Part shown: positions 26,701 to 37,150 of the stretch, in pieces
How the letters are laid out: each line of letters begins with the position of its first letter
Position numbering within the stretch: position 1 is the first letter of the stretch
Assembly (NCBI GenBank): GCA_023055505.1
Contig: JALIRH010000035.1
Span: 5,078,382-5,142,381, forward strand
DNA from: Callipepla californica brunnescens
Taxonomy: Eukaryota; Chordata; Aves; Galliformes; Odontophoridae
DNA: 64,000 bases
Direction: 5' to 3'
The notes under the pieces: model-generated
Databases searched by the model: none
What the model saw: only the letters and a program-made list of their open reading frames with translations
Told to the model about the DNA's origin: nothing
Translations under genes and position numbers: made by a program

Positions 26701-29700
26701 TTGCTCTGTGTTCTTGGCAGACCCAGGTTTGGTCTTTTCCCAGAGTGTGCTATTTACAAGCTATGGGAGTTTCTCATAGTTGCATAATAAACTTAATTTC
26801 TGGTTAGTTGTTATTGAAGTTGCAGACAGGTTTTGTTGTTGCTTGTTGTTTCAGCCTTTGGGTGAGGACTTGGAGAAGTTGGATGTAGCTGTTGTGTTTT
26901 CTGTTCTCCATTGCTTCCCATTGTAGACAGCTGGAGACCTAACTGGGTGCAAGGCTTTGTCACTTGGAATGAATATCACACTCTGCCAGGTGAGGAGCTG
27001 CTGAGATTAGCAGCAGTGCAGAGAGCTTGGGAAACTCTGACGTGACAGACAGGTCTGTGATGCTCACTCAGTTGTCTCTTGAACTTTGCCTCTGTACATG
27101 CTTTTTTACTTTGGGGAAGGTGATTTATGCATTCATGGTTAGGTGAGCATCCCCAAGTTGTCCTTTCCTTCCCTCCCCCTTTCATCTGCAGTGTGTTTGG
27201 AAGTGCTTATTATTAATTTATGTAAGTGCTTTGTTTCCAAAGCTGCTTCTAAACAAGAAATTAACTGAAGGACTTTCCGCATACGTAGAGGTTGAATGTC
27301 CTGTTCTCTGAATTTTAGGTAGGACAGAAACTGTTTTTAATATTTCCATCCTTGTTGGCTAATTTTGGGCACCCCAGTTTCTTTAGTGCTTTGTAGGATT
27401 CCAATTTGTACTTTCAGCTGTCGTTCTTCGTGGTTTAGCAGAAGGGCAGATGGTTTTCTCTGGGAGATCTGGTTGCTTTGATACTCAGTAATCCTGAGCC
27501 AGATGAGAACTGGACTGGCCAAGATGCAGCACTGGATGGATGGACTTCATAGGAATTAGATCATAACACAACTTCTTGACCAGTCCTCAAGGACTGCTCT
27601 ATTTCGTAGCAACCTCCAATTATGTTCTGTATTTTTAGAATTCAGTAATATTATCTGCACCATTTTCTCATGTCTCAGCCCGCACTGCTGGGTAACCTTC
27701 ACTCATGCCCTTTTTCTGCTCCAGTTCGAAAGAAGCAGTTGATGATACTGACTTTCTTTGTGAAATACTTGCAAGCTCTAGGGACAGAAAGCCGTGTTTG
27801 AGCCGAGCAGTGATGCAGCATATGGATTTTCTAACGTCTCTCTGAGCTAGTTATGCTACCGTAAAGGAAAGGAGCATCTTTTCCTTGGAAGGAAGTTGTG
27901 AAAGGAAGCCTTAAATAAGATTTCTCATACAAACCTACAAAACAGCTGTCCTCAATCTGTCATTAACTGCAGCGTGGATTGATATTTTTACTTAATTCTG
28001 CCTTTACCTGATGTTATTGACCATCCAACTTGCTCTCAGCACCTCGCTGTGGGTGCAGGCTTGCTGTGCTGTAAAGCTCTGCTCTCAGCCTCTCCCTCAC
28101 ACGCACTCTGTCCTCGTTTGTCAGAGTTTTGTGGGGAATCAGAATTAAAAGGAATGGAATGGATGTAAAACTCTTTATTCAAGTGCTCCTTTCAAACGGT
28201 GCTGCCACAGAGAGATAGCACCTGGAGCTGTGCTAAGCCAGCAGGCAGACCTGTGCTGGAGATAAGGTGAATGTACCGACTCCAAAACTAGAAATAGGAT
28301 TTCCTTTATACATTGATATGTATAAGACGTGTTTCTGAACAGAGTGGCTTTTTCTGCAGTGTCTGTCACTTCTTCCAGCCCCTAAAGAAGTGGTGGGTTT
28401 ATTTCCTGTGAGATTTGTTTCCACGTTGCCCTGAGCAGAGTGCTGATCATCCTTCCAGCTGGGCTCATCCTACAGGGCTGTCCTTCAGGAGGATGCACAA
28501 GCTCTGCAGCCCTGTGCCGGTGGTGTGTCCCGTTCTGACCTGCATGGCACGAGCCAGAGCTCACTGTCACCTCTGATGTGACAGCAGAAATGCTTGTGTC
28601 AGCTTTGCTGTCTGTGGCTGCTCTGCTGAAGGCTCTGGAGCAGTGCAGCATCCCTGGCTCTATGGAGCACAGTGACAGGGCCGACCCTTTTGTTCCCATG
28701 GGCTGAGGTTTATGGATCCTGATGGTATAAATTGCACGTTACAAATGGACACGTTCCCCACATTGCTGTGTAATTATAAGGGTTTAGCAAAATGAGTGTA
28801 TCATATAGCAGTTGTGTCTTTTATGCCATCAGTACTGGCTCTTTTATAAGCCGAGCCCAGGCTGGTTTTACATGCATAAATATGAATTCCCATTAACTCC
28901 ACTGACTCCTGACACGTCGGGGTTAGCTGCCAAGCTGCTGGTGTTCCTGCCTTCCCAGTGTTTCTTCCACTGCAGTGGGAAAATTCTTTGCTTTCTAATC
29001 CGATTTGTACCTGTAACATAATGCAGTGCAGCGTTGTTGTTTACATGGCCAGGGGACATATGAGTGGCATTTGCTGGGTTCAGCCTGAATTAATCTCTCA
29101 AGTTTTTTGTGCCGTGAGCAATTGCATCCTGGCACGGTGACCCAAAGCCCCACAGGTCCTTTGTGACTGAGCTCCCTCTGCAGAAATGGTGCATCACACA
29201 GGGTGAGGGGTTCTTGGGGTAGAATTTTTTGAGCCAGCAAGGAGCTGGAATGAAAGTATTGTGCTCGCTGGATGTTCTCTTTTCTCTGGCCTTCTTCTAA
29301 AATTTATTTAGTGAGCTGTACAGAAGAAGGACTCTAACCCTGGCTGCCTTTCCCACGCATATTGTATGTGGGATTTTTGTTCTTATAGTCCATTCCTCAG
29401 CCAGAAACCATTCTGTGGGGCTGTGCACTGTACACGCAGCTCCCTGGGCTGAGCTCTTTGTGAATGGCAATGAGGTGCTCACTGCTGCTTCCCTATAGCC
29501 ACAGCAGACACAGCCTCGAAGCTCTCAGGTAGTTATCATGCTGATGCTGTCCTCAGTCACTAACCACTCATTTTTGCTCCGTGCATCCGTTTTTTGTCTC
29601 TGAAACAAGTGGTAGCTGTGAAAGAAAACACAAACAGAGCTGTTTTGCTGGAAATAACTGTCATTCTTGGGGTGCATCTGATCCATCTGTGATTCCAGGC

Positions 29701-31052
29701 GTCCTTTTAGAACCCACTTAAGAAATCCCCTCCTGACATAAAATCTGCCAGCTTTACGAGGTGAGTTTTGTTCACAGTCACAATAGTACTTGCAGAGGAG
29801 GGTCAGACTGCTGCCAAGTAGCTTGCTCTGTGCCTTGGATTCCATTCACCAAATTAGCTGCTTTACATGTGAGCTGGGGGGCCTTGGTTCCTGTCTGTGA
29901 GCTAGCAAGCTTGATTTGAGAAAGCAGGACGTGAATAGTTAAGAACTCATGCTTTGTTCTGCTCAGACTGATCCTTTAAACTACGGTAAATGGATGTTGT
30001 GGACGAATGCCTGTAACAGTAGAGCTCAGGAATGAGAGGTTTCCCTTCGTTTGCCAGCTCATGGCAATGCTTAAAAGTTTTCTCCTTTTTTCCCTTTGGA
30101 GGGGAGGAGTTGGGAGCAGAAAAAGCACATCCTGTGTGGTCCTCTGAAGGAGAATAATTCCCTGCTAAGCACATGGTAAGGGCTGGCTAGAACAGTTCAG
30201 CACCAACGGTGAATGTGGAAAATGGAATTAGAAGTCCTGCACTCAAAAAATGATACACATCAAAGCATCTTCTTTATTGAATACAGATTTCTCAGGCACA
30301 GGATTAAGAATGTGCACAGCCAGGATTCAGTTTCCCAATTGGAAACACCAGTCATTTTCACATTGGCTTTCCTCTATTGCGTTTCTCATTTACCAGGAGA
30401 CCTGAAAGGTCCTCCTCACTGCTGGGTGAGGAGACAAGTGATGGTGTTAACTAATGAGCCCAGCTCGTGCCTCTCAGTGCCTGGGATGGCTGCAGTGCCT
30501 GCTCCCCCAGCAGGAACGTCCTCCTGGTGCCTCACTCCTTTCAGAGTAAGGGTGCATGGCAGCTTCTGCAGAAGAGGATGGGGACACTTGGCCACAGAGC
30601 AGACTGCCCTTGGTTTCCAGCTTTGCCCAGGCTTTGGGTGGGTATTAGATGTGCCAGTGCTGCACTCTGCTGCTCAGCCCCTGAATAGCAGGGTGCTCAT
30701 TAAGCTCGGTGGATCTGGGAGTTTCTTCAGTAAAAGTGCAGGTGTTTTTTTCAAGGTGAGAATTGCCAGACTTGGGCACACAAACCAGATGATGCTCACT
30801 TGCTTTAAATGTATCCGGGTAGCTCAGGAAGTTCTGAAGTACTCAGATGCAATGCATTAAACTGTGGTTATTTATTGTGGAGATCCAGCGTGGCTGTCGC
30901 AAGGAAGAGTAGAAAGAAGTTGCTCTCCTTGAGTCTGTCAGTGGCTCCAATTAAGCAGAGCATCACTTGCAGTTGGGTGCTTGCAGCAGCAGTCTCCTGA
31001 AGCTCTTAGTGAAGAAGTGGAAGCAACAAAGGCTGACTTTCTGGTAAGCTCT

Positions 31053-31077
31053 GGTGGTGGTGGTTTGGTTTGGTTTG
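31053..31077. repeat. (GGT)n / (GGTTT)n simple repeat
   Basis: A GGTGGTGGT stretch merges into GGTTTGGTTTGGTTTG. A short compound microsatellite of low complexity. Confidence 0.8.
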
Positions 31078-31919
31078 ATTTTAGAATGAAAAGCAAGGGG
31101 AAGTGAACATGATATAAAGGGAAAGCAGCTCTAGCATTCTGATTCAGCTCACTGTTAGAAACAAGGCCATGTGCTGAAGGAATCCACGGCAGTTTGGTTT
31201 CTCCAAACTGGTTTGGATGAGAAACTGATGATGGGGGGATGCATAAATGCTGGTGTCTGTCTAGTACTGATCGTGGTAACCTTGGTAAGGGCACATGCAT
31301 CCTGGTGTAAGTCTGTGCCTGTGGGTTTTGTCCTGGCTCAGGGTTTTCCCCTGCTGAGGACACCCAGGTATGAACTTTAGCACATCTTGCTCAGTGCACT
31401 GCTTCAACTTCATGCGTGTTTTCAGACTGTGTTACGATTCTGGAAGCGAGGGAGGAGGGTTGACGTGTTTCCTGATGAATGCAGTGAGACCTTTAGGAGA
31501 AAATCCCTTCACGTTTTGCTGTGTAAATTATTTATGACTGAGGATTTGTTCCAGAGAGTGCAAAAGCTGAAGTTCTTCAAGTCAAGGAGATAAAAGGCCG
31601 CAAACTCAAACTTGGCAGCCTGCATCCCTGGGAGGTGCAGCAGCAATGCTTGAAAGTGGCACAAGTGATGCACGCTGCATGACTGTGGTGACCCAAACCT
31701 GGTGTCCCATCCTCCAGAAGGACAGAGAGACAGACAAGTGTTCTCTGAACGCTGCTCACACCTTCCAGTGATACCCACCTGCTTCACAAAGCTGACTCCC
31801 CACAGTCAGAGCTGTGCTGGGGACCGTCCTGGCTCAGAGCAGTGATGCTGGGAAGCCTCCAACCACAGGCAGCAGCCTGAGGATCCTCGTGAAGCCAGCA
31901 GGCTGCGTTCTGGATCGAG

Positions 31920-32180
31920 GCCTAATTTGTTTACCAAGTTTGGGACCAAAGCAGATTGATTGGTGAGGCAGTGACATTAAGCTGTGAAAAGCAGACTAAA
32001 CAATTTGCATGAGCAGATTTGCTCTGCAATTACCAAGCTTCCACAGAACAGGGATGCACAGAAGATAAAGGAGTGAAAAGCCAAGCTATGATGTTGGCTA
32101 GCTAATTTTCAGGTGTAAATAATTCAGCTCTTTCAAAATGGCTTTTAAAATGAAATTGCTGTGACAAAAAGCACAGACGA
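31920..32180. promoter_or_regulatory. Candidate conserved non-coding element with octamer
   Basis: A non-repetitive AT-rich block in intron A-B, with TTGTTTAC (forkhead-like), CAATTTGCATGAG (octamer ATTTGCAT at 32003-32010), CAATTA and GTGTAAATAATTCA. It contrasts with the less structured intron around it. Regulatory function is inference. Confidence 0.25.
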
Positions 32181-33992
32181 TAACAAATCTCGTTGTGGAG
32201 CGTTTTGTGTTATGAGAGGAAGGTGATCTGGGCTGAGGTCCTTCGTGCCAGGTTTGGGATCCCAGCAGGTAATGTTAAAGGTGAATAAAGAGTGATGTTC
32301 TGTAGCTGGCTTCCTGTGGTATGAGTGGAAAGTAATTGCATTTCAGTAAGGAGGAGTGGGGCTTAAAAATTTGCAGTAGATTTCTTTCTTCATTATCTGA
32401 TCCCCTTTCTTTTCCTGCTGTTTATGCCTCATCCTAAAGCCCTTGGCTTACATGGGATCACTGTCCTGCCCATTTTTCTCAGCTGTGAGCCTTCAGAGAG
32501 ATTACCTTCAGCTGCACAGCCCAGAGGGCTCAAATCTAATTGGAAAAGCCCCCGGGTTAATTAGTGTATTGCATCTCACTGTACTCCCTGTCAGTGGTGT
32601 GTGCTGCTGGAAATGGGGAGGCAACCATCAAGGTTGGACACAGCTCAGCTGGGGAGGAGAGGGCAGCAGGACCTGGAGCAGAGATGCTGCCATTTACATC
32701 TCCTGGAGGTGTGAGTTTTGCCTACGCTGCTCTTAGTCAGCTGCTGGAAGGCTGTGCCCACTGCTGCCGAGGGCCCACGTGGTTCTGCAGGATTTGTTTC
32801 ACCATTTTCATATCCCCACACCTTCTGGAAAAGAAAATGACTTTTCTTCCTGCAAAAAAAAAAAATTTCTGTTCTTTAGAAAATTAAGGCAAGCACATCC
32901 GGCTTTGCCTAAAAGCAGCTTACAGGAACGGTGTGTTTGTCATTGTAATTAGTTATTTTCTCATGTAAAGGATGTGTAAGGTTTATTAAATTGGTGATCC
33001 TCTTAATGCTGACATTCACCGTGAGTCTCCCAAGTGTCCTGCTAGGTACTGAAGTAATTGTGCATGTCGTAGCTGTGAGAACAGCCCTGGGAGAGGGGAC
33101 AGGGAAGGTTCTCCATTGTCCCTTGTGTCACAGGGTTGTAATGTCAAACTGAAGCTTTGGGGGCCAGCACCAAGCTGTGCCATACCTGACACCACTGTGC
33201 TCTTGGCTGCTGTCAGAGTGATCGCTGCTGTTCAGGGAGCTTTGGCTGGACCTGTGCAGAAGCACTTGTGCTGATCTGCTTCGGAGAGCTCTGCCAGCTC
33301 CCGTCATTAGAAAATGAATTTGTGCAGTACTTATTCATTCTGGGCCTCCAAGAGAGGGAATCCTGGAGTGACTCTCTTCCTCTTGCTTGAGCATTCGTTA
33401 TTTTGGGCATTATTCATGTTTTGCAACGTGCTGTGTAAAGCAGAGGAAACAGCTTTCTGTGCTCCATCCTCTGCTCGTTCTGCTGGGCTCATCTGCATCA
33501 GTAAGGAGCCAATATCGAGGAGCTCTGTGAAGTCTGTCCTGATTCAGTCCCTGTTCCCTTGATGAAAGCCACCCCTTGGTCTCAGAAAATGTGGTTTTCT
33601 GCTGCATGACCTATCCAGCTTCTTCCAGGGCCTGTGCCTGAATGCCGCATGGGTGTTTGGAAGGGCTTAATGACGGCGCTGAGTGGGGAGTTTGGGAGTG
33701 TTGGTCGGGCTCCTACCTCTGAAAATCTCTGTTTAGAAACCAGGAGAAGGAATGAATAAAATATTGGATCTCAGAGTTATTAGAGGCCCTATTGAACAGT
33801 GTAGGAAGAGATAATCACGTGCTAAGTCCTACCCTTAGGTTCAGTTTTCCTTTTACCCCTCCAAAGGCAGAAGTACAGCTTTTACCACCAAGAGATGTGT
33901 TTGTACACGTAGAGCAACACACGCTTTGCAAGCAGCAGTCCACAATGCTTCAAGTTCCTGACTTTCCTTTCCTTTGCTTGTTTGTTTTGCAG

Positions 33993-34084
33993 GCACGAGG
34001 TGCAGATATCCCTGACATAACGGGGGAGTTGCCACTCCGGACCTGCGGCAGCACAGCAAGTATGAAAGTGAAGAATGTGAAAAA
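33993..34084 (+). CDS. ARHGAP32: ARHGAP32 coding exon B
   Basis: This is a 92-nt exon between a long T/C-rich acceptor (cctttgcttgtttgttttgcag) and a strong donor (AAA|gtaaga). It starts in phase 0, directly continuing exon A, and ends two bases into a lysine codon (phase 2). The product starts ARGADIPDITGELPL, then has RTCGSTASMKV and a lysine-rich end (KNVKK). It corresponds to about residues 76-106 of human ARHGAP32; the TCGSTASMKV block is the clearest family signature. The segment lies between the N-terminal acidic region and the PX domain and no separate domain is assigned to it. Both splice sites look strong, so constitutive inclusion in the long isoform is expected. Skipping it alone would bring a stop at 35554-35556 in exon C. 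Confidence 0.96.
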
Positions 34085-35517
34085 GTAAGAGCGGTGTTCT
34101 TTGATTTTGCTCTCGTTGCTTGGCTTCTCGTTGTGACATCCTGGCTTTGAGCTCTTGTGCTGGAGTACTCAGCAACAGTTTGTGTTATTGCCTTCATTAG
34201 AGCAACCAAAATCCTTGCAAAACAAGTGTAGCGTGGAAGTGGGGACATCAGAGGTTTCATTAGGTCCCTTCCCTGCTTCCTGCCACGTAAGCAAAGCCTG
34301 TCAGAGTCTTCAGCCTTGCTGGTACTGTATTTTTAAACTGTGATTTCTCTCTGAAATTGATTAATTCAAATATATGTATATGCATATATGTATACAGACA
34401 CATATATGTATGCGTTTTTATATATTTATGTGTATATATGTGTTAGGATGGCCTATATATTTTATGTAATTTTCATATCATGTTTAACTCTCTCACCTTT
34501 TTATACATTCTGCCTTGTGCCTCTTCCCTGAATGGGTTTTGCACAGTTTTTCTTTGGCAGAGTTTGTTTTTTTTCTTCTTCTCTGATTTCCCTTTTCTTT
34601 CCCCGTGAGCCTCCTTCACTCTCTCTTTCACTCTCTCCCAGATGATGTAAACCCACTTATTATGTTTGTAGCTAAGGTTTCAAACCCCTAACCTGTAAAG
34701 AGGCTCAGAAGTAATCAATATTACTTGACTTGTCTTTGCTAAGGATGCTGACTTGAGGACCAGAACTCCCCAGTATTGATTGCTCTGTGCATTCAGATTA
34801 CCTCTCCGTAGTGCTCTGAAGCTGTGAGGGAAATGGCTCTTTGTTCTAGTGCTGAGCAGCCAGATGCTGTATCTCACTTCCCACTTATATTCCCGTGGGA
34901 AGAGAGAGCTAGATAATGACAATCTCATTGGCTCACCACCAGAGTTATCTATAGGAGTCTATAATAGCTTCAGCAGAAGCGAGAGCATCCCGCAGAGCCA
35001 GAGGATCTCCCCGTCAGCCATCACTATAGCTGGAGTCACTTGGGAATAATTATGCCTCACTTTTGAATTCTAAAAAAGCAGAGGATAAATAGCGTTTGTT
35101 CTGCACCCTCAGATACATCAACCCGGGACTGATGGGCTGTGATGCCTTTCACAGGTAACGTTCTACTTTCCTATGTGTCTCGTGTAAGGCTGTTTATTTG
35201 CACTGCAGAAATGCATTTGTTCAGGCAGAGCTGCTTGTCCCTGCACTGTTCCTTAAAGATGTGGGCCGTGGTGTGATGAAACGCCACGCGGTTTTTAAGG
35301 ACGCAGTGATAAAAGCCATTTTGCAATTCAGTTTTCCTTTCTCACTCAATTCCTTTCTCCACTGTGTTGGTGCATCACATCTGCAGACCCCTCTGTTCCC
35401 TCGGCTTTAGGGTGGAAGCTCTTCTTTTGTATGAGTAACTGCATTCTGTAACAGTACTTGATGCAAATCGCTGAAGCTGTGCTCAGCATCTTACGGTGTG
35501 CTTTTGGTGTGCCTCAG
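34085..35517 (+). other. ARHGAP32: ARHGAP32 intron B-C (1,433 bp, phase 2)
   Basis: The intron starts GTAAGA and ends GCCTCAG. It is the shortest intron here. It contains a TA-rich imperfect repeat (34368-34444) followed by a long pyrimidine tract ending in CAG at 34639-34641, which resembles an acceptor but leads to no coding exon: the following bases read ATG ATG TAA. Confidence 0.92.
34368..34444. repeat. TA-rich imperfect repeat, CATATATGTAT-like units
   Basis: About 77 bases built from variants of CATATATGTAT, a self-complementary TA-rich motif, inside the short intron between exons B and C. Likely length-polymorphic and able to form cruciform or unpaired DNA. Confidence 0.85.
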
Positions 35518-35602
35518 GTTATCCTTTACAAAGGGTCACTTCCCGAAGATGGCTGAATGTGCACACTTCCATTACGAAAACGTGGACTTTGGCAACATAC
35601 AG
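35518..35602 (+). CDS. ARHGAP32: ARHGAP32 coding exon C (leads into PX-like domain)
   Basis: This is an 85-nt exon. Its first G completes the lysine codon begun by the last two bases of exon B; 28 codons follow and the donor is CAG|gtgagt, which is near consensus. The product contains LSFTKGHFPKMAECAHFHYE and ends in VDFGNIQ, matching about residues 106-134 of human ARHGAP32. That is the entry to the atypical PX domain (about residue 131 onward in the human protein). The family PX domain binds phosphoinositides and directs the protein to Golgi and endomembranes; the lipid-contacting residues lie further downstream, outside this exon. The acceptor tract (cttttggtgtgcctcag) is short and broken by purines, weaker than those of A, B and D. 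An octamer ATGCAAAT lies at 35461-35468, just upstream. Confidence 0.96.
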
Positions 35603-37029
35603 GTGAGTTTTGGATTGCTTTTCTGTGTTAGTTTGGTTACGAGCTGAGCCTGGTGGTGGGGGCAGCTCCTCTGAGGTTTGTTTAGTAATAGGAAGGTAGA
35701 GCAATCTGGTCTCTTTGTTTGGAATGGCTCTGTGCACGGTGTCAGGATCTGTCCCCAGCTGCGTGGCCGCCTCTCTGAGGCTGCATTTGACTGCAGCCAC
35801 GGTTTTAAGTCTCCATCATTCATTCGTGAGCTGCCTGCAGTGAGTTCATGCATATTTTTAGTTCGTGTGCGTGTATTTATGTAAATACAACGTGTTAATT
35901 CCAATTTACCCATTCCCTTAATGTTATTCAGCTCTGCATTGTGCACTGCAGCAGCTGTGTCATCAGAATACGGGGAGCTGCTAGTCAGTCTGAGTTGCAT
36001 TTCTAAAGCGTGCAGGCTTTATTCCTTCGTGGCCCATCCATCAGAAATACAGGCAGATGCATTTTTCATTGAGCAGTTCCTCGGGGGGCTGAGAACCGAA
36101 AGTCATCGCCGTTTTCTCATAAATAGAGCACGTCGTGTTCTGCATGCTCAGAAGCAGGAGTGCCTCCAGCATTTGTAGCCAAAAAGAGGTTGCAACCTTT
36201 CAATTTGTAAAACATTTTCTCTAATACGGTGAATTATTTACGGCCTTCCGTGTTTCTGTGCATGATGGTTTTGCAAACAGAGTTATACAGCTTTTTTTTC
36301 CTCCCCCATCTCTGTGAAATTCCTGCTGGGGAGGTGTGCTCCGGAGCTTGGATCCCACGCAGGATGGCTGCTCACACTGAGTGGCTCTGAGCAGAGCACT
36401 GCTGGTGCACGGACACAAAGTAGTGGGCTTAGGAAGAGCAGAGAGCTCCTGTCTTAACTCAGGTCTCTGGAGATGGGCTTTGCTTCTTCCTTTTCACTTT
36501 GTGTGTTGCTGCATGCACAGCTTGCCATGCTCGTGCTCTCTTTGTTGCCCCCCTCTGGCACAAGCAGAGCCCCAACTGGAACCAGGGCAGCATTCTGGGG
36601 AGCAAATGGGGAGGGACAGCACAGGATGAGAAGTAACACTGGTTGTTCAGCCCTCTCAGGCCCTGAGCTATTTGCTCTGCGTCTGTGTGATGGGGAGCAG
36701 TGGGCGATGGGCACAGTGCTAACATGTGCTGTGTCTGGAGGTGTTTGGCTGCCCCTGAATAACCATCATAGCTACTTACAGAGAGCCAAAGCCTTGCTCA
36801 GCCAAACGCACACAGCTGTTTGTCAACCTGAGGCCAGATGTGCTCAAACACAGTGAATCAGGCCCTACATGCCAGCTCTGGGTCTCTTCTTTCCTCTTTC
36901 TAAGCAAGATTTCTGATAGATTCCTGCCGTGTGATGACTTTGTAATGTGGATGAAAATATCTTAAGAGCAGAGTTTTGCTCCTGAGAAACGAAAGAATAA
37001 GACATTACAGTATTGCCTTTGTAGGAGAA

Positions 37030-37150
37030 AAGCAGAATTAATGGCAAAATAAATGAGAGCTATTAATACAACAGCAGTATTAGTTTACGGGCTTAAAAAT
37101 AGGTCCGTATAGGACTCATGCATTTTAATCAAGTGGTTTTCGTTGGTAGC
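37030..37150. promoter_or_regulatory. Candidate conserved non-coding element
   Basis: An AT-rich block with AGAATTAATGG, GCTATTAATAC and ATTTTAATCAAG, 1.4 kb into the long intron C-D. An octamer ATTTGCAT follows at 37298-37305 and a second AT-rich stretch to about 37470. Homeodomain-type motifs are dense, but function is inferred from composition only. Confidence 0.2.

Larger units (their letters stand above)
23773..33992 (+). other. ARHGAP32: ARHGAP32 intron A-B (10,220 bp, phase 0)
   Basis: The intron starts GTAAAA and ends TTTTGCAG. No further exon is expected, because the proteins of exons A and B are adjacent in the known sequence. There are no recognisable repeats apart from a GGTTT-type stretch at 31053-31077 and an A run near 32854. 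The block 31920-32180 has octamer and homeodomain-type motifs and looks like a conserved non-coding element. The 215-codon open frame at 30213-30860 has no family resemblance and is probably chance. Confidence 0.85.

Noticed and set aside
30213..30860. Longest open frame in the window (215 codons, plus strand)
   Set aside because: It lies inside the ARHGAP32 intron, resembles no protein family, is compositionally mixed, and a frame of this length is not surprising in 64 kb of moderate-GC DNA.
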